A DNA stretch of 64,000 bases, taken from the NCBI GenBank assembly GCA_009379845.1, contig WHSZ01000027.1, forward strand, positions 1 to 64,000, in the 5' to 3' direction. Both the position numbers and the translations under genes were made by a program. This DNA is from Pseudonocardiaceae bacterium. Lineage in GTDB: Bacteria > Actinomycetota > Actinomycetes > Mycobacteriales > Pseudonocardiaceae. Within the stretch, counting starts at the first letter, position 1; every line of letters begins with the position of its first letter. The notes beneath the pieces were generated by a model, which had not been told where the DNA came from, made no database searches, and saw nothing but the letters and a program-made list of their open reading frames with translations. Shown here in pieces: positions 19,401-27,055 of the stretch.

Positions 19401-20443
19401 TCGCGGCGAATCGCTGGGCCGAGATGCGGCCGGCGTTGAAGGATCTCATCGGCACCCGGTTCGAGCTGCGCCTCGGTGATCCGAGCGAGTCCGACGTGGA
19501 CCGCCGGGTCGCGGTGAACGTGCCGGCTGGCCGGCCGGGACGCGGTTTGGCCAGGGACAAGCTGCATTTCCTTACCGGCCTGCCACGGGTGGACGGATCG
19601 AGCGACGACTCCACCGTTGGTGCCGGCGTGCAGGACGCGGTGGCCAAGATCTCGCAATCTTGGCGTGGCCGGCACGCCCCGCCGGTGCGGCTGCTGCCCG
19701 AGGTCATGCCGTACGATGAGGTCCTTGCCCAGGATCAGTACCGCAACACCAAGCTGATCCCGATCGGCGTGAACGAGGAAGCGCTCGCCCCGGTCTACCT
19801 CGACTTCGACGCGGAGCCGCATTTCGTGGCGTTCGCCGACGGCGAGGCCGGGAAGACGAACCTGCTGCGCAACGTGGTGCGCGGGATCATGGATCGGTAC
19901 ACCCCACAGGAAGCGCTCGTGCTGCTGGTCGACTACCGGCGCACCATGCTCGGCGTGATCAACACCGATCATCTGCTCGCGTATGCGGTGACCGGTAACC
20001 AGCTGAAGGACATGATCAACGATGTGCGCGGCTCGATGGAGCGGCGGTTGCCTGGCCCGGACGTGACCCAGGAGCAACTGAAGAACCGCTCGTGGTGGTC
20101 GGGGCCGGAGTTGTTCGTGATCGTGGACGACTACGACCTGGTCGCCACCCAGAGCGGCAACCCGTTGCAGCCGATCGCCGAGTTCATGCCGCAGGCCAAA
20201 GACGTCGGCTTGCACGTGATCGTCACCAGGCGCACCGGTGGCGCCGCGCGCGCCACGTACGACCCGGTGATCGGTAAACTGAAGGAAATCTCCAGCCCCG
20301 GTCTGGTGATGAGCGGTAGCAAGGACGAGGGCCAACTGTGGGGCACGGTGAAACCGTCGGTGCAGCCACCCGGTCGCGGCACGCTGATCAGCCGCAAGAC
20401 TGGCCAGCAGCTGATGCACGTGTCCTGGATCCATCCCGAGTAG
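16439..20443 (+). CDS. eccC: Type VII secretion motor ATPase EccC (fused EccCa-EccCb)
   Basis: 1334 residues from GTG 16439. Two N-terminal transmembrane helices (LMPVVMIVAMLGMIVFMF; LFLMMPLMMMMGMAGMLF) and a DUF domain precede three FtsK/SpoIIIE-type ATPase domains. Walker A motifs are GATGSGKS (484-491), GGPQSGKS (844-851) and a degenerate GEAGKT (1135-1140). Walker B strands are LFIVVDEFSEL, VFLLVDGWL and LFVIVDDYDLV. EccC recognises the C-terminal YxxxD/E signals of Esx substrates and powers export. The single-chain form is typical of ESX-4. Confidence 0.96.
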   Translation: MSTLQFKRSPRLAAPRPPGGEVHLEPPPEVPRTIPGNILMKLMPVVMIVAMLGMIVFMFTSGGAAARSPLFLMMPLMMMMGMAGMLFQGGGRGGGQKKAEMNEDRKDYMRYLGQMRDRAREAMRDQRAERDWIHPDPQILWSIAASRRMWERRQADADFCHLRIGRGSQRLTSRLVPPQTGPVDELEPIATLALRRFVRAHSIVPDLPLSISIRGFAAVGLQGDKELCRGFARSLVAQLATFHSPDDVMIAVVTSGRTKQEWEWAKWLPHVQHPTMVDGVGQLRMMTSSLAKIEEWLDEELRDRQRFTRNATPQADQPHVVIVIDDGEVTREEQMLLEEGLVGVTLLDLSDSLGPLTARRGLRMLVEQDRLGARSASGVEWFGAPDTLTIAETEALARKLSPYRVGSAEVAGEEEPLLSNPSMLDLLGIPGDPMTFDVQQAWRPRPIRDRYRVPFGVGEHGQPVELDIKEAAVEGMGPHGLCIGATGSGKSEFLRTLVLAMLATHSSTTLNFVLVDFKGGATFLGLDKAPHVSAVITNLADEVTLVDRMKDALAGEMNRRQEALKNGGNFKNVWEYEKARENGADLDPLPALFIVVDEFSELLAAKPDFIELFVAIGRLGRSLQMHMLLASQRLEEGKLRGLDSHLSYRIGLKTFSAAESRAAIGVPDAFELPSVPGGGYLKYDTSTMVRFKASYVSGPYRPAGMQVAGPAAPITADRRAKLFVPDYVEVPKEPERPADSEPKEEKKPEGGTEPSELDVIVGRLVGQGPPAHEVWLPPLTEPNSLDTLFPPLQPTEDRGLSPVGFFGNGRLQIPLGIIDKPYEQRRDMLWADFSGGSGHGVVVGGPQSGKSMMLRTMVMSMALTHTAEEVQFYGLDFGGGTLASLEGLPHVGGVAGRLDPDKARRMVAELTGLVAEREQRFRDMGVDSMGEFRNRKRRGDVSPEQDPFGDVFLLVDGWLNFRQEFESLEMQVLNLASQGLSYGVHIIVAANRWAEMRPALKDLIGTRFELRLGDPSESDVDRRVAVNVPAGRPGRGLARDKLHFLTGLPRVDGSSDDSTVGAGVQDAVAKISQSWRGRHAPPVRLLPEVMPYDEVLAQDQYRNTKLIPIGVNEEALAPVYLDFDAEPHFVAFADGEAGKTNLLRNVVRGIMDRYTPQEALVLLVDYRRTMLGVINTDHLLAYAVTGNQLKDMINDVRGSMERRLPGPDVTQEQLKNRSWWSGPELFVIVDDYDLVATQSGNPLQPIAEFMPQAKDVGLHVIVTRRTGGAARATYDPVIGKLKEISSPGLVMSGSKDEGQLWGTVKPSVQPPGRGTLISRKTGQQLMHVSWIHPE

Positions 20444-20478
20444 TGGCTACCCACGTCCCGCCGCCCGGCGCCCCCCGC

Positions 20479-20510
20479 ATTACCGCGTTTAGCGGGCTAA
20501 CCGCGGTTAT
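20479..20510. repeat. Dispersed palindrome 3' of eccC
   Basis: 32-bp palindrome, arms ATTACCGCGTTTAGC and GCTAACCGCGGTTAT with a GG centre and two arm mismatches. It starts 36 nt after the eccC stop and precedes the co-directional Hsp70-like gene, so it may separate or attenuate the two. Confidence 0.85.
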
Positions 20511-20567
20511 GGCGCGGGCAGGGGTCGGTGCCGTGCGGTGTGGCCTCGGGAGTGAGGGGTTCGCGCG

Positions 20568-22595
20568 TTGACGTTGCGGGTGGCTGTCGACTTCGGGACG
20601 TCGAGCACGTGTGTCGCCGTGTCGATGCGCGGCCAGGAACCGCAAGCCGTGGTGATCGACGGCGCACCGTTGATGTCGTCGGCGGTATACGCGGCACCGG
20701 ACGGCACGCTGTTCGTCGGCCAGGAGGCGGAACGGCAGGCCGCCGTCGATCCGTCCCGCTACGAACCGCATCCGAAACGGCGCATCGACGAGGGCGAGCT
20801 GCTGCTCGGCGATACCGTGCTACGGGTGCCCGACGTGGTACGCGCGGTCCTCAAGCGCGCGGTGGACGAGGCGCGGCGGGTGGCGGGCGACGCCGAGGTC
20901 AAGCTGCTGGTGCTCACCCACCCCGCAGACTGGGGCGCGATTCGCGGGCGGGTGCTACGGCAGGCGGCCAACGGGCTCGCCGAAGACATCGTGCTGGTGC
21001 CCGAACCGGTCGCGGCCGCGGTGTTCCACGCCGCCACGTTCACCCCCGCGCAGACCGGCGACCAACGAACCGTCGAGGTCAACGCGCAGCCAGGCGAGAC
21101 CCTCGCCGTGCTCGATCTGGGTGGGGGAACGGTCGACGTCAGCGTGGTGCGCCGCGCACAAGGGGGTGCCGATCCCGCCGCGGCACGTCGGGGCGGTTTC
21201 CAGGTGCTCGCGACCCGTGGCGACCCCAGCTTCGGTGGCGCGGATATCGACCAGGCGCTGCTCGAGCACGTCGGCGGCAGGGTGTCCGGTGCGGACGGTG
21301 ACGCGTGGCAGCAACTGGTCGAGGGCAGGGAACTGCCGGACCGGCGTCGCCGGCGCGTGCTACGGCAGGACGTGCGTGGCGCCAAGGAAACCTTGTCCAG
21401 GCACGCGTACACCGACGTGCCGATGCCACCGCCGTTCGCCGACGCGCACGTCACCCGCGCCGATCTGGAGGAGCTGATCTCCGAGCCGCTCGCGCGGGCC
21501 GCCGAGATGACCTCGTCCGCGATCGCCGACGCGAACCTGCGGCCGAAGCAGCTGACCGCGATCTTCCTGGTCGGCGGTTCGAGCCGGATTCCCATGGTCG
21601 CGCGGCTGGTGCACGGCCGGACCGGGGTCATGCCAACCACGCTCGACCAGCCGGAGACGGTTGTCGCACGGGGCGCACTTCGCGCGGTCACCATCGACTC
21701 GGACCGCTCCGGCGGCCTGCCAGGCGCGCGGCCGCACGGGCCACCCGCCCGCCCGGCTCCATCGGTGCCCGCCGGTCAGCAGGGGCAGGCAGGCCAGCAA
21801 GGGCCAGCCCCCCGGCCCGGCCAACCTGGACAACCCCCGTCCGGCCCGCCCGGACAACCACGGCCGCCCGGTCAGCACGCCCCCCAGGCAGCGGTGCTCG
21901 CCGGCCAACGACCCGCCGGGCCGCCGGGACGGGCCGGCCCGCCGCCGTACCAGCAGGACGGTCCGACCCACCGGATGGCGGGCTACCCCGCGCGAAGTGA
22001 GCCCGGCCAGCGCGGCGGCAAGACATCCTCGAAGGTTCCGTGGCTGATCGGCGGCGCCGTGCTGCTGCTCGCGGCGATCGCCACCACCCTGCTGGTCGCG
22101 TTCAGCGGCGACGAGCAGCCGCGAGGCCAGAACTCGTCGAACACGAAGAATGCCGCCCCGGACGACAACCAGCTCGCTCAGTATCAGTATCGATTCTCGT
22201 ACCCCAAAGATTGGGCGCATGCCGGCGGCGACGCGCAGAAACGGAAGGTCGAGCTCCGGCCAACCGACGCGCTCCGTGGTCTCGATACGGTCATCGTGCA
22301 GGAGTTCCCGCTCAATTACGACACGTCGAACGCCCGGGGAAGGGTGGTCGACGAATTGCGCGGAAAGGTCGCCAGTGCCGGCCCTGATTACAGTGGATTC
22401 AAGAAGAACGCGCGCTACGTCGGCCGGGAATTCGTGTATTACCAGCAGCGGATCGACGGCGGAAAAGTCGATTGGTATGTGCTTTTCAAGGGGCCGACGC
22501 AGGTAAGTATCGGATGCCAGTACAGCCGGGGACAGGAACCCAAGGTTCGGCGAGCCTGTGACCGCGTCGCCAGCACGCTTGCCATTGTGAATTAG
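20568..22595 (+). CDS. Type VII secretion-associated Hsp70-fold membrane protein (Rv3446c-like)
   Basis: 675 residues from TTG 20568. Residues 1-390 are an Hsp70/actin-fold ATPase domain with phosphate-1 VAVDFGTSSTCVAV, phosphate-2 LDLGGGTVDVSVV and adenosine-type VGGSSRIPMVARLV. There is no Hsp70 substrate-binding domain; instead, a Pro/Gly/Gln-rich linker, one transmembrane helix near residue 490 (WLIGGAVLLLAAIATTLLVA) and a C-terminal domain beginning YQYRFSYPKDWAHAGGD. This fits the type VII secretion-associated family to which M. tuberculosis Rv3446c belongs, which lies at the same ESX-4 position. The precise role is unknown. Confidence 0.85.
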   Translation: MTLRVAVDFGTSSTCVAVSMRGQEPQAVVIDGAPLMSSAVYAAPDGTLFVGQEAERQAAVDPSRYEPHPKRRIDEGELLLGDTVLRVPDVVRAVLKRAVDEARRVAGDAEVKLLVLTHPADWGAIRGRVLRQAANGLAEDIVLVPEPVAAAVFHAATFTPAQTGDQRTVEVNAQPGETLAVLDLGGGTVDVSVVRRAQGGADPAAARRGGFQVLATRGDPSFGGADIDQALLEHVGGRVSGADGDAWQQLVEGRELPDRRRRRVLRQDVRGAKETLSRHAYTDVPMPPPFADAHVTRADLEELISEPLARAAEMTSSAIADANLRPKQLTAIFLVGGSSRIPMVARLVHGRTGVMPTTLDQPETVVARGALRAVTIDSDRSGGLPGARPHGPPARPAPSVPAGQQGQAGQQGPAPRPGQPGQPPSGPPGQPRPPGQHAPQAAVLAGQRPAGPPGRAGPPPYQQDGPTHRMAGYPARSEPGQRGGKTSSKVPWLIGGAVLLLAAIATTLLVAFSGDEQPRGQNSSNTKNAAPDDNQLAQYQYRFSYPKDWAHAGGDAQKRKVELRPTDALRGLDTVIVQEFPLNYDTSNARGRVVDELRGKVASAGPDYSGFKKNARYVGREFVYYQQRIDGGKVDWYVLFKGPTQVSIGCQYSRGQEPKVRRACDRVASTLAIVN

Positions 22596-23022
22596 CGGTC
22601 CTTGGCGCGAATCTGGTGTAGCGAATGATTCCCCATCGCGAGTGGTTACGGGGTGCTCAGTGGCACGTCGCTACCCGAACGGGTGAGCCCGAAGGGACCT
22701 TTTCGCACTAGCGAATCTTTGCTCCGGATCGGCATTCTGCGGCCGCCCGCCCCGTTCCCTTGCCTGTCACGATTACGAGAATCCGCTGGTCGAAAGGTGA
22801 TTTCGAGTCGGGCATCCGGCGATCGCACCCGCGCCGTTCGCTCGGCCGACACCGCACGTTCTCCAGCGGGTTCCACAGGTTCCTGGCCGCGAGCGTTTAC
22901 GGAGGCAACTACTTGCCGAGATCGCACGACAGGGCGGAACCGATCGTGGCAAGGTCATCGTCGTAAGAGCCGTACGAACCAAGAACGTACGAGCCAATCA
23001 CCTAAGAAGGGGGCCATTACTC
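22596..23022. promoter_or_regulatory. Leader region before the esx pair
   Basis: 427 nt with no supported gene. The two small WXG100 genes are usually far more abundant than the secretion machinery, so a dedicated promoter is expected here, but none is certain. The end of the region has a strong ribosome binding site, AAGAAGGGGG, 9 nt before the esxU start. Confidence 0.3.
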
Positions 23023-23331
23023 ATGGCTGGTTTCCAGACAGGACATGCTGAACTCAAGCAGGCCGCGTCGGAGATGATGGACGGTAACTCCAACCTGCAG
23101 AACGAGCTCAGCCAGCTGGCGAACGCCGTTTCGGCCGTCGAGGGTGCTTGGAAGGGCCAGGCGCAGGCCGCCTTCCAGCAGCTGATGATGCGCTTCCAGG
23201 AGGACGCGAAGAAGCTGAACGACGCGCTGCTGAACATCTCCGAAGCGGTTTCCGGTTCGGCCGACGCCTACCAGGCGCAGGAAGAAGACGCCGCGCAGTC
23301 GGTTTCCGCGATCACCAACGCGCTCGGCTGA
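23023..23331 (+). CDS. esxU: WXG100 secreted protein, EsxU-like
   Basis: 102-residue helical-hairpin substrate of the ESX-4 system. The turn motif W43-K-G45 sits in the middle and the export signal Y83-QAQ-E87 (YxxxE) at the C-terminus. It pairs with the next gene; by position (after the Rv3446c-like gene, before the second esx and rplM) it corresponds to M. tuberculosis EsxU. Symbol assigned by synteny. Confidence 0.87.
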   Translation: MAGFQTGHAELKQAASEMMDGNSNLQNELSQLANAVSAVEGAWKGQAQAAFQQLMMRFQEDAKKLNDALLNISEAVSGSADAYQAQEEDAAQSVSAITNALG

Positions 23332-23400
23332 GCCCGTTCATTTCCGCTTGACGCATTCTGCTTTCCCACAACGCATACCGAATTTTTCTGAGAGGAAACC

Positions 23401-23691
23401 ATGAACGAAGTTAAGGTTGATTTTGGCGCCCTCGAGGGTCTGAGTGGCGACATCGACTCCCGCAACAAGGCCGTTCAGAACCACTTGGAGACCCTGGGCA
23501 ACCAGATCAAGAAGCTGGAGGGGATCTGGGAAGGTTCCGCCAACGAGGGCTTCCAGGCGCAGAAGACTCAGTGGTTCACCTCGGCCGACGACCTGAACCA
23601 GGTGCTGGCCAAGATCGCCGTCGCGGTGAAGACCGCCAACGAGAACTACGGCACTACGGAAGGCGCCAACGCCAAGCGCTTCGGTGGCTGA
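23401..23691 (+). CDS. esxT: WXG100 secreted protein, EsxT-like
   Basis: 96 residues, MNEVKVDFGALEGLSGDI. The W43-E-G45 turn and the Y83-GTT-E87 signal fall at exactly the same residue numbers as in its partner, so both members of this pair carry a YxxxE motif, whereas in the CFP-10/ESAT-6 pair only one partner does. Good site GAGAGGAAACC upstream. An intrinsic terminator follows 15 nt after the stop. Confidence 0.87.
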   Translation: MNEVKVDFGALEGLSGDIDSRNKAVQNHLETLGNQIKKLEGIWEGSANEGFQAQKTQWFTSADDLNQVLAKIAVAVKTANENYGTTEGANAKRFGG

Positions 23692-23706
23692 AACTGGGCT
23701 ACTGGT

Positions 23707-23740
23707 AAGTACCCCCGGGCCAACCCGGGGGTACTTTTTT
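23707..23740 (+). terminator. Rho-independent terminator of the esx operon
   Basis: 13-bp stem AAGTACCCCCGGG / CCCGGGGGTACTT, loop CCAA, followed by TTTT. This is the clearest classical intrinsic terminator in the window and isolates the esx pair from rplM. Confidence 0.93.
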
Positions 23741-23818
23741 GTCCGCACGAACGCCTGCTGCCCGCGGTGGCTACGCTGCCGCCGAGGCCGCTGGCCGGCC
23801 GCTAAACCGGGGGCCGCT

Positions 23819-23848
23819 TTGACCCTCTGTTCGCGCACCGGGTACATT
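23819..23848 (+). promoter_or_regulatory. Probable rplM-rpsI promoter
   Basis: TTGACC (23819-23824), 18-nt spacer, TACATT (23843-23848), a good match to the housekeeping sigma consensus. A start near 23856 would give a leader of about 100 nt before rplM, with GGCTG/CAGCC complementarity that could form part of an L13-type leader structure. Confidence 0.5.
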
Positions 23849-23958
23849 TCTAAGTCGTTGTGCACGCCAGGCTGCTCACGTGACGTGGGTCGTCGCGCTC
23901 GGCGAACAGCCAGGCCCCGCACGCCGCATCCAGACGCATGTGACTATGAGGTAGACCC

Positions 23959-24402
23959 TTGCCCACGTACAGCCCGAAGCCCGGCGACATCAACCGCGCC
24001 TGGCACGTGATCGACGCCGAGGACGTTGTGCTCGGCCGGCTCGCGACGCACGTCGCGAACCTGCTGCGCGGAAAGCACAAGCCGACCTTCGCCCCGCACG
24101 TGGACACCGGTGACTTCGTCATCATCGTCAACGCGGAAAAGGTGGCGCTGACCGGCCACAAGCGCGAGCAGAAGCTTGCGTACCGGCACAGCGGCTACCC
24201 TGGTGGGCTGCGCAGCAATACGTTCGGTGAGCTGCTGGAGAAGCGCCCCGCCCGGCTGGTCGAGAAGGTCGTGAAGGGCATGCTGCCGAAGAACAAGCTG
24301 GGCCGTGCCCAGGGTCGCAAGCTCAAGGTGTACGCCGGCCCTGAGCACCCGCACGCCGCGCAGCAGCCAAAGCCGTTTGAGATCACCAAGGTCAGCCAGT
24401 GA
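23959..24402 (+). CDS. rplM: Ribosomal protein L13
   Basis: 147-residue large-subunit protein. TTG start at 23959 ([20 protein letters not shown]) with GAGGT upstream. Family motifs: [36 protein letters not shown] and [20 protein letters not shown]. Overlaps rpsI by 4 nt (GTGA). Confidence 0.98.
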   Translation: MPTYSPKPGDINRAWHVIDAEDVVLGRLATHVANLLRGKHKPTFAPHVDTGDFVIIVNAEKVALTGHKREQKLAYRHSGYPGGLRSNTFGELLEKRPARLVEKVVKGMLPKNKLGRAQGRKLKVYAGPEHPHAAQQPKPFEITKVSQ

Positions 24403-24875
24403 GCGAGGAACAGTCTGTGACCACTCCCGACATCGACGCCGCCGGGACTGTCGAGGAAACTCCGGTGCCGCGTGTGGCGCGGAGCACCTCGGAGACCGCG
24501 CAGACAGTCGGCAGGCGTAAGCAGGCCGTGGTCCGGGTACGGATGGTGCCCGGCACCGGCGGCTTCAAACTGAACGGCAAGAGCCTCGAGGACTACTTCC
24601 CGAACAAGGTGCATCAGCAGCTCGTCCGCGAGCCCCTGGTCACCGTGGAGAAGCCGGAATCTTTCGACGTATTCGCCAACCTGACCGGCGGTGGCACCAC
24701 CGGTCAGGCAGGTGCGCTTCAGCTGGCGATCGCTCGGGCGCTGGTCGAGCTGGACAGCGACGACCGCCCCGCGCTGAAGAAGGCCGGCTTTCTGACTCGG
24801 GACGCTCGCGCCAAGGAACGTAAGAAGTACGGCCTGAAGAAGGCCCGCAAGGCGCCCCAGTACAGCAAGCGCTGA
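24399..24875 (+). CDS. rpsI: Ribosomal protein S9
   Basis: 158 residues. The first 35 are a variable actinobacterial extension; the conserved fold starts at [19 protein letters not shown] and ends in the P-site tRNA-contacting tail [15 protein letters not shown] start overlaps the rplM stop. Confidence 0.98.
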   Translation: MSEEQSVTTPDIDAAGTVEETPVPRVARSTSETAQTVGRRKQAVVRVRMVPGTGGFKLNGKSLEDYFPNKVHQQLVREPLVTVEKPESFDVFANLTGGGTTGQAGALQLAIARALVELDSDDRPALKKAGFLTRDARAKERKKYGLKKARKAPQYSKR

Positions 24876-24892
24876 TCTTCTTCCAGCCAGAT

Positions 24893-24934
24893 AAACGGGA
24901 GCAGTCATCCGTCCGGCGGGTGCTGCTCCCGTTT
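24893..24934 (+). terminator. Terminator-like hairpin after rpsI
   Basis: 12-bp stem AAACGGGAGCAG / CTGCTCCCGTTT with an 18-nt loop, followed by a weak GCTTTC run. It lies 18 nt after the rpsI stop and ends 68 nt before the glmM start. Confidence 0.65.
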
Positions 24935-25002
24935 GCTTTCGATGGGGGTCTGCGAGCCTGTTGTCGGGCCGGAGCACAACTGCTGTCGCAGAGGAGGTCC
25001 CA

Positions 25003-26331
25003 GTGTCGCGGCTATTCGGCACCGACGGGGTTCGCGGCCGAGCGAACGCCGATCTGACCCCGGAATTCGCGTTGTCGATCGCCCTGTCGGCCGCGCGCGT
25101 GCTCGCCGCCGAGGAAGGCCGCACGCTTGCCGTGGTTGGCCGGGATCCGCGGGCCAGCGGGGAAATGCTGGAAGCCGCCGTGGTAGCCGGGCTGACCTCG
25201 GCGGGAGCGGACGTGCTGCGGCTCGGGGTGCTGCCAACGCCCGCGGTCGCGCAGCTGACGGCCGAGCTGGACGCGCATCTGGGCGTGATGATTTCCGCCT
25301 CACACAACCCGATGCCGGACAACGGGATCAAGGTATTCGCCGCCGGCGGTCACAAGCTGCCCGACGCGCTGGAAGATCGGATCGAGGCCGGCCTGGGCGC
25401 GGTCGTCGACCGCCCGATCGGCGGTGCCGTCGGACGCGCGTATGACGTGCCGGATGCGTTGGATCGGTACGTCGAGCACCTGCTGAAGGCGACGCCGCAC
25501 CGGCTTGACGGGCTGCGTGTGGTGGTGGACTGCGCGAACGGCGCGGCGTGGGCCGCGGCTCCGAGGGCCTACCGCGAGGCGGGCGCGGAGGTGATCGCGA
25601 TCAATGCGCTGCCGGACGGGGAGAACATCAACCACGAGTGCGGGTCCACGCATCTGGATCCACTGCGCGAAACAGTGCTCGCGGAGAAAGCCGACCTGGG
25701 CATCGCGCACGACGGGGATGCGGATCGCTGCCTCGCGGTGAGCGCGGACGGTGACGTCGTCGACGGCGATCAGATCATGGCCGTGTTGGCGCTCGCTCTG
25801 CACGAGGCCGGCGAGCTGGCCGCGGGCACGCTGGTCACGACCGTGATGAGCAATCTAGGGCTGCGCTTGGCGATGAAAGAGCACGGCGTCGAGCTGCGCA
25901 CCACCGCGGTGGGGGATCGGTACGTGCTCGAAGAGCTACGCGGCGGCGGGTTCTCGCTCGGCGGCGAGCAGTCCGGGCACGTCGTGCTGCCCGAGTACGC
26001 GACGACCGGGGACGGGCTGCTGACCGCGCTGCGGCTGATGGGTCGGGTGGCGTCGGCAAGTTCCCCGCTGGCATCGCTGGCCGGCGTGATGCGGCGGCTG
26101 CCGCAAGTACTGGTGAACGTATCGGTGGCCGACAAGGCGGCGGTGTCGTCCAACGCCGAGGTCAGCGAGGCCGTCGCCGCCGTGGAAGCGGAGCTGGGCG
26201 AGACCGGGCGAGTACTGCTGCGGCCGTCGGGCACCGAACAGCTCGTGCGGGTGATGGTGGAAGCACCGTCCGAGGACGTCGCACGGGCGGCCGCCGGCCG
26301 GCTGGCCGAGGTCGTGTCCGCCGCCCGCTAG
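25003..26331 (+). CDS. glmM: Phosphoglucosamine mutase
   Basis: Converts glucosamine-6-phosphate to glucosamine-1-phosphate for UDP-GlcNAc and cell wall synthesis. 442 residues from GTG 25003, 4 nt behind GAGGAGGT. The active serine is S100 in [13 protein letters not shown]; the metal loop is [11 protein letters not shown]; the sugar-binding loop is GGEQSGHV; and the phosphate-binding loop is [15 protein letters not shown]. An open frame from 24961 would add 14 non-conserved residues. Works directly after GlmS, encoded 4.5 kb downstream. Confidence 0.97.
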   Translation: MSRLFGTDGVRGRANADLTPEFALSIALSAARVLAAEEGRTLAVVGRDPRASGEMLEAAVVAGLTSAGADVLRLGVLPTPAVAQLTAELDAHLGVMISASHNPMPDNGIKVFAAGGHKLPDALEDRIEAGLGAVVDRPIGGAVGRAYDVPDALDRYVEHLLKATPHRLDGLRVVVDCANGAAWAAAPRAYREAGAEVIAINALPDGENINHECGSTHLDPLRETVLAEKADLGIAHDGDADRCLAVSADGDVVDGDQIMAVLALALHEAGELAAGTLVTTVMSNLGLRLAMKEHGVELRTTAVGDRYVLEELRGGGFSLGGEQSGHVVLPEYATTGDGLLTALRLMGRVASASSPLASLAGVMRRLPQVLVNVSVADKAAVSSNAEVSEAVAAVEAELGETGRVLLRPSGTEQLVRVMVEAPSEDVARAAAGRLAEVVSAAR

Positions 26332-26339
26332 CGCACCCA

Positions 26340-26371
26340 ATTACCGCGTTTAGCGGGCTAAACGCGGTAAT
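26340..26371. repeat. Dispersed palindrome 3' of glmM
   Basis: Perfect 32-bp palindrome, 15-base arms ATTACCGCGTTTAGC with complement, centre GG, only 9 nt after the glmM stop. This is the best representative of the consensus. Confidence 0.92.
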
Positions 26372-26434
26372 ACGAGAGGCGGGAGGGGCTGGTGCTGTCA
26401 GTGTGGTCAGTGTTGTGGCGTTTGGTTGGCGTTT

Positions 26435-26476
26435 GGCGTTGGCTGGGTGAAGGCGTTGGCGTTGGCTGGGTGAAGG
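26435..26476 (+). repeat. Short tandem repeat downstream of glmM
   Basis: Two exact copies of GGCGTTGGCTGGGTGAAGG (26435-26453 and 26458-26476), period 23, preceded by a partial third copy of the GGCGTTTGGTTGGCG type. It lies in the 387-nt gap 26332-26718, which otherwise holds the palindrome and no supported gene. Meaning unknown. Confidence 0.7.
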
Positions 26477-26718
26477 GCTGGCGTTCGGCTTGCCGTTCTG
26501 TGGTCGCGTGGCAGGCTGACGGTATGTGTGCGGGCGCAGCCGTTCAGCGATCAGGCGAGGCGAGGCGGCGAACGAGCGGTCACACGCCGATCCGTGCTGC
26601 CCAGGCTCACAGCGTGCGTGTCTCGCTAGATTGTCCGGAGGTGACGGCACCCGAGCGTGCTGAACCGCGTCGTAGCTGAAGGAATCTCGTTTGACACAGC
26701 GAGGGTGAGGGGGAAGCG

Positions 26719-27054
26719 ATGTCGGGCGGTCCAAGCCACGGCTCGAGCCGGATGGAGACGGAGTCCGTCGGAATGGTCGCCGAGGAGTTCGGGAAGTTCT
26801 CCGAGGCCCTGCAGCAGTCGGCGACGTATGCCGGCGACTCGCAGGCGAAGCAGGAGCATTTCGGTGGCCTTCCGGAGACGCTGAGCGTCGGAAACGACGT
26901 CATCGGCATCGTGCAAACACTCGCGAAATCGCTTGGCTACGTCGCGCGATTCACCGACAACACGCGCCAAGCCTTGATGCAATCGGCCGGGCTTGTCGAC
27001 AACACGGATCAAGATTCGGCGCGGAATCTGAATCGGCAAGGCGGGGGAATCTGA
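26719..27054 (+). CDS. Small helical protein, possible type VII (EspC/WXG100-like) substrate
   Basis: 111 residues with no signal peptide or membrane helix. It is predicted helical, with METESVGMVAEEFGKFSEAL and a long second helix from VGNDVIGIVQTLAKSLGY. Size and layout suit the WXG100/EspC superfamily, but the W-x-G turn is replaced by HFGGLPE and no C-terminal YxxxD/E is present. GAGGGGGAAG ribosome site upstream. One base separates it from the next gene, so they are co-expressed and may form a heterodimer. Confidence 0.6.
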   Translation: MSGGPSHGSSRMETESVGMVAEEFGKFSEALQQSATYAGDSQAKQEHFGGLPETLSVGNDVIGIVQTLAKSLGYVARFTDNTRQALMQSAGLVDNTDQDSARNLNRQGGGI

Positions 27055-27055
27055 T

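Noticed and set aside
18764..20434. 556-codon minus-strand frame opposite eccC
   Set aside because: Antisense shadow of the ATPase domains; no family resemblance.
20568..22595. Housekeeping DnaK for the Hsp70-like gene
   Set aside because: It lacks the substrate-binding domain and has a Pro-rich linker, membrane helix and a distinct C-terminal domain typical of the ESX-associated protein.
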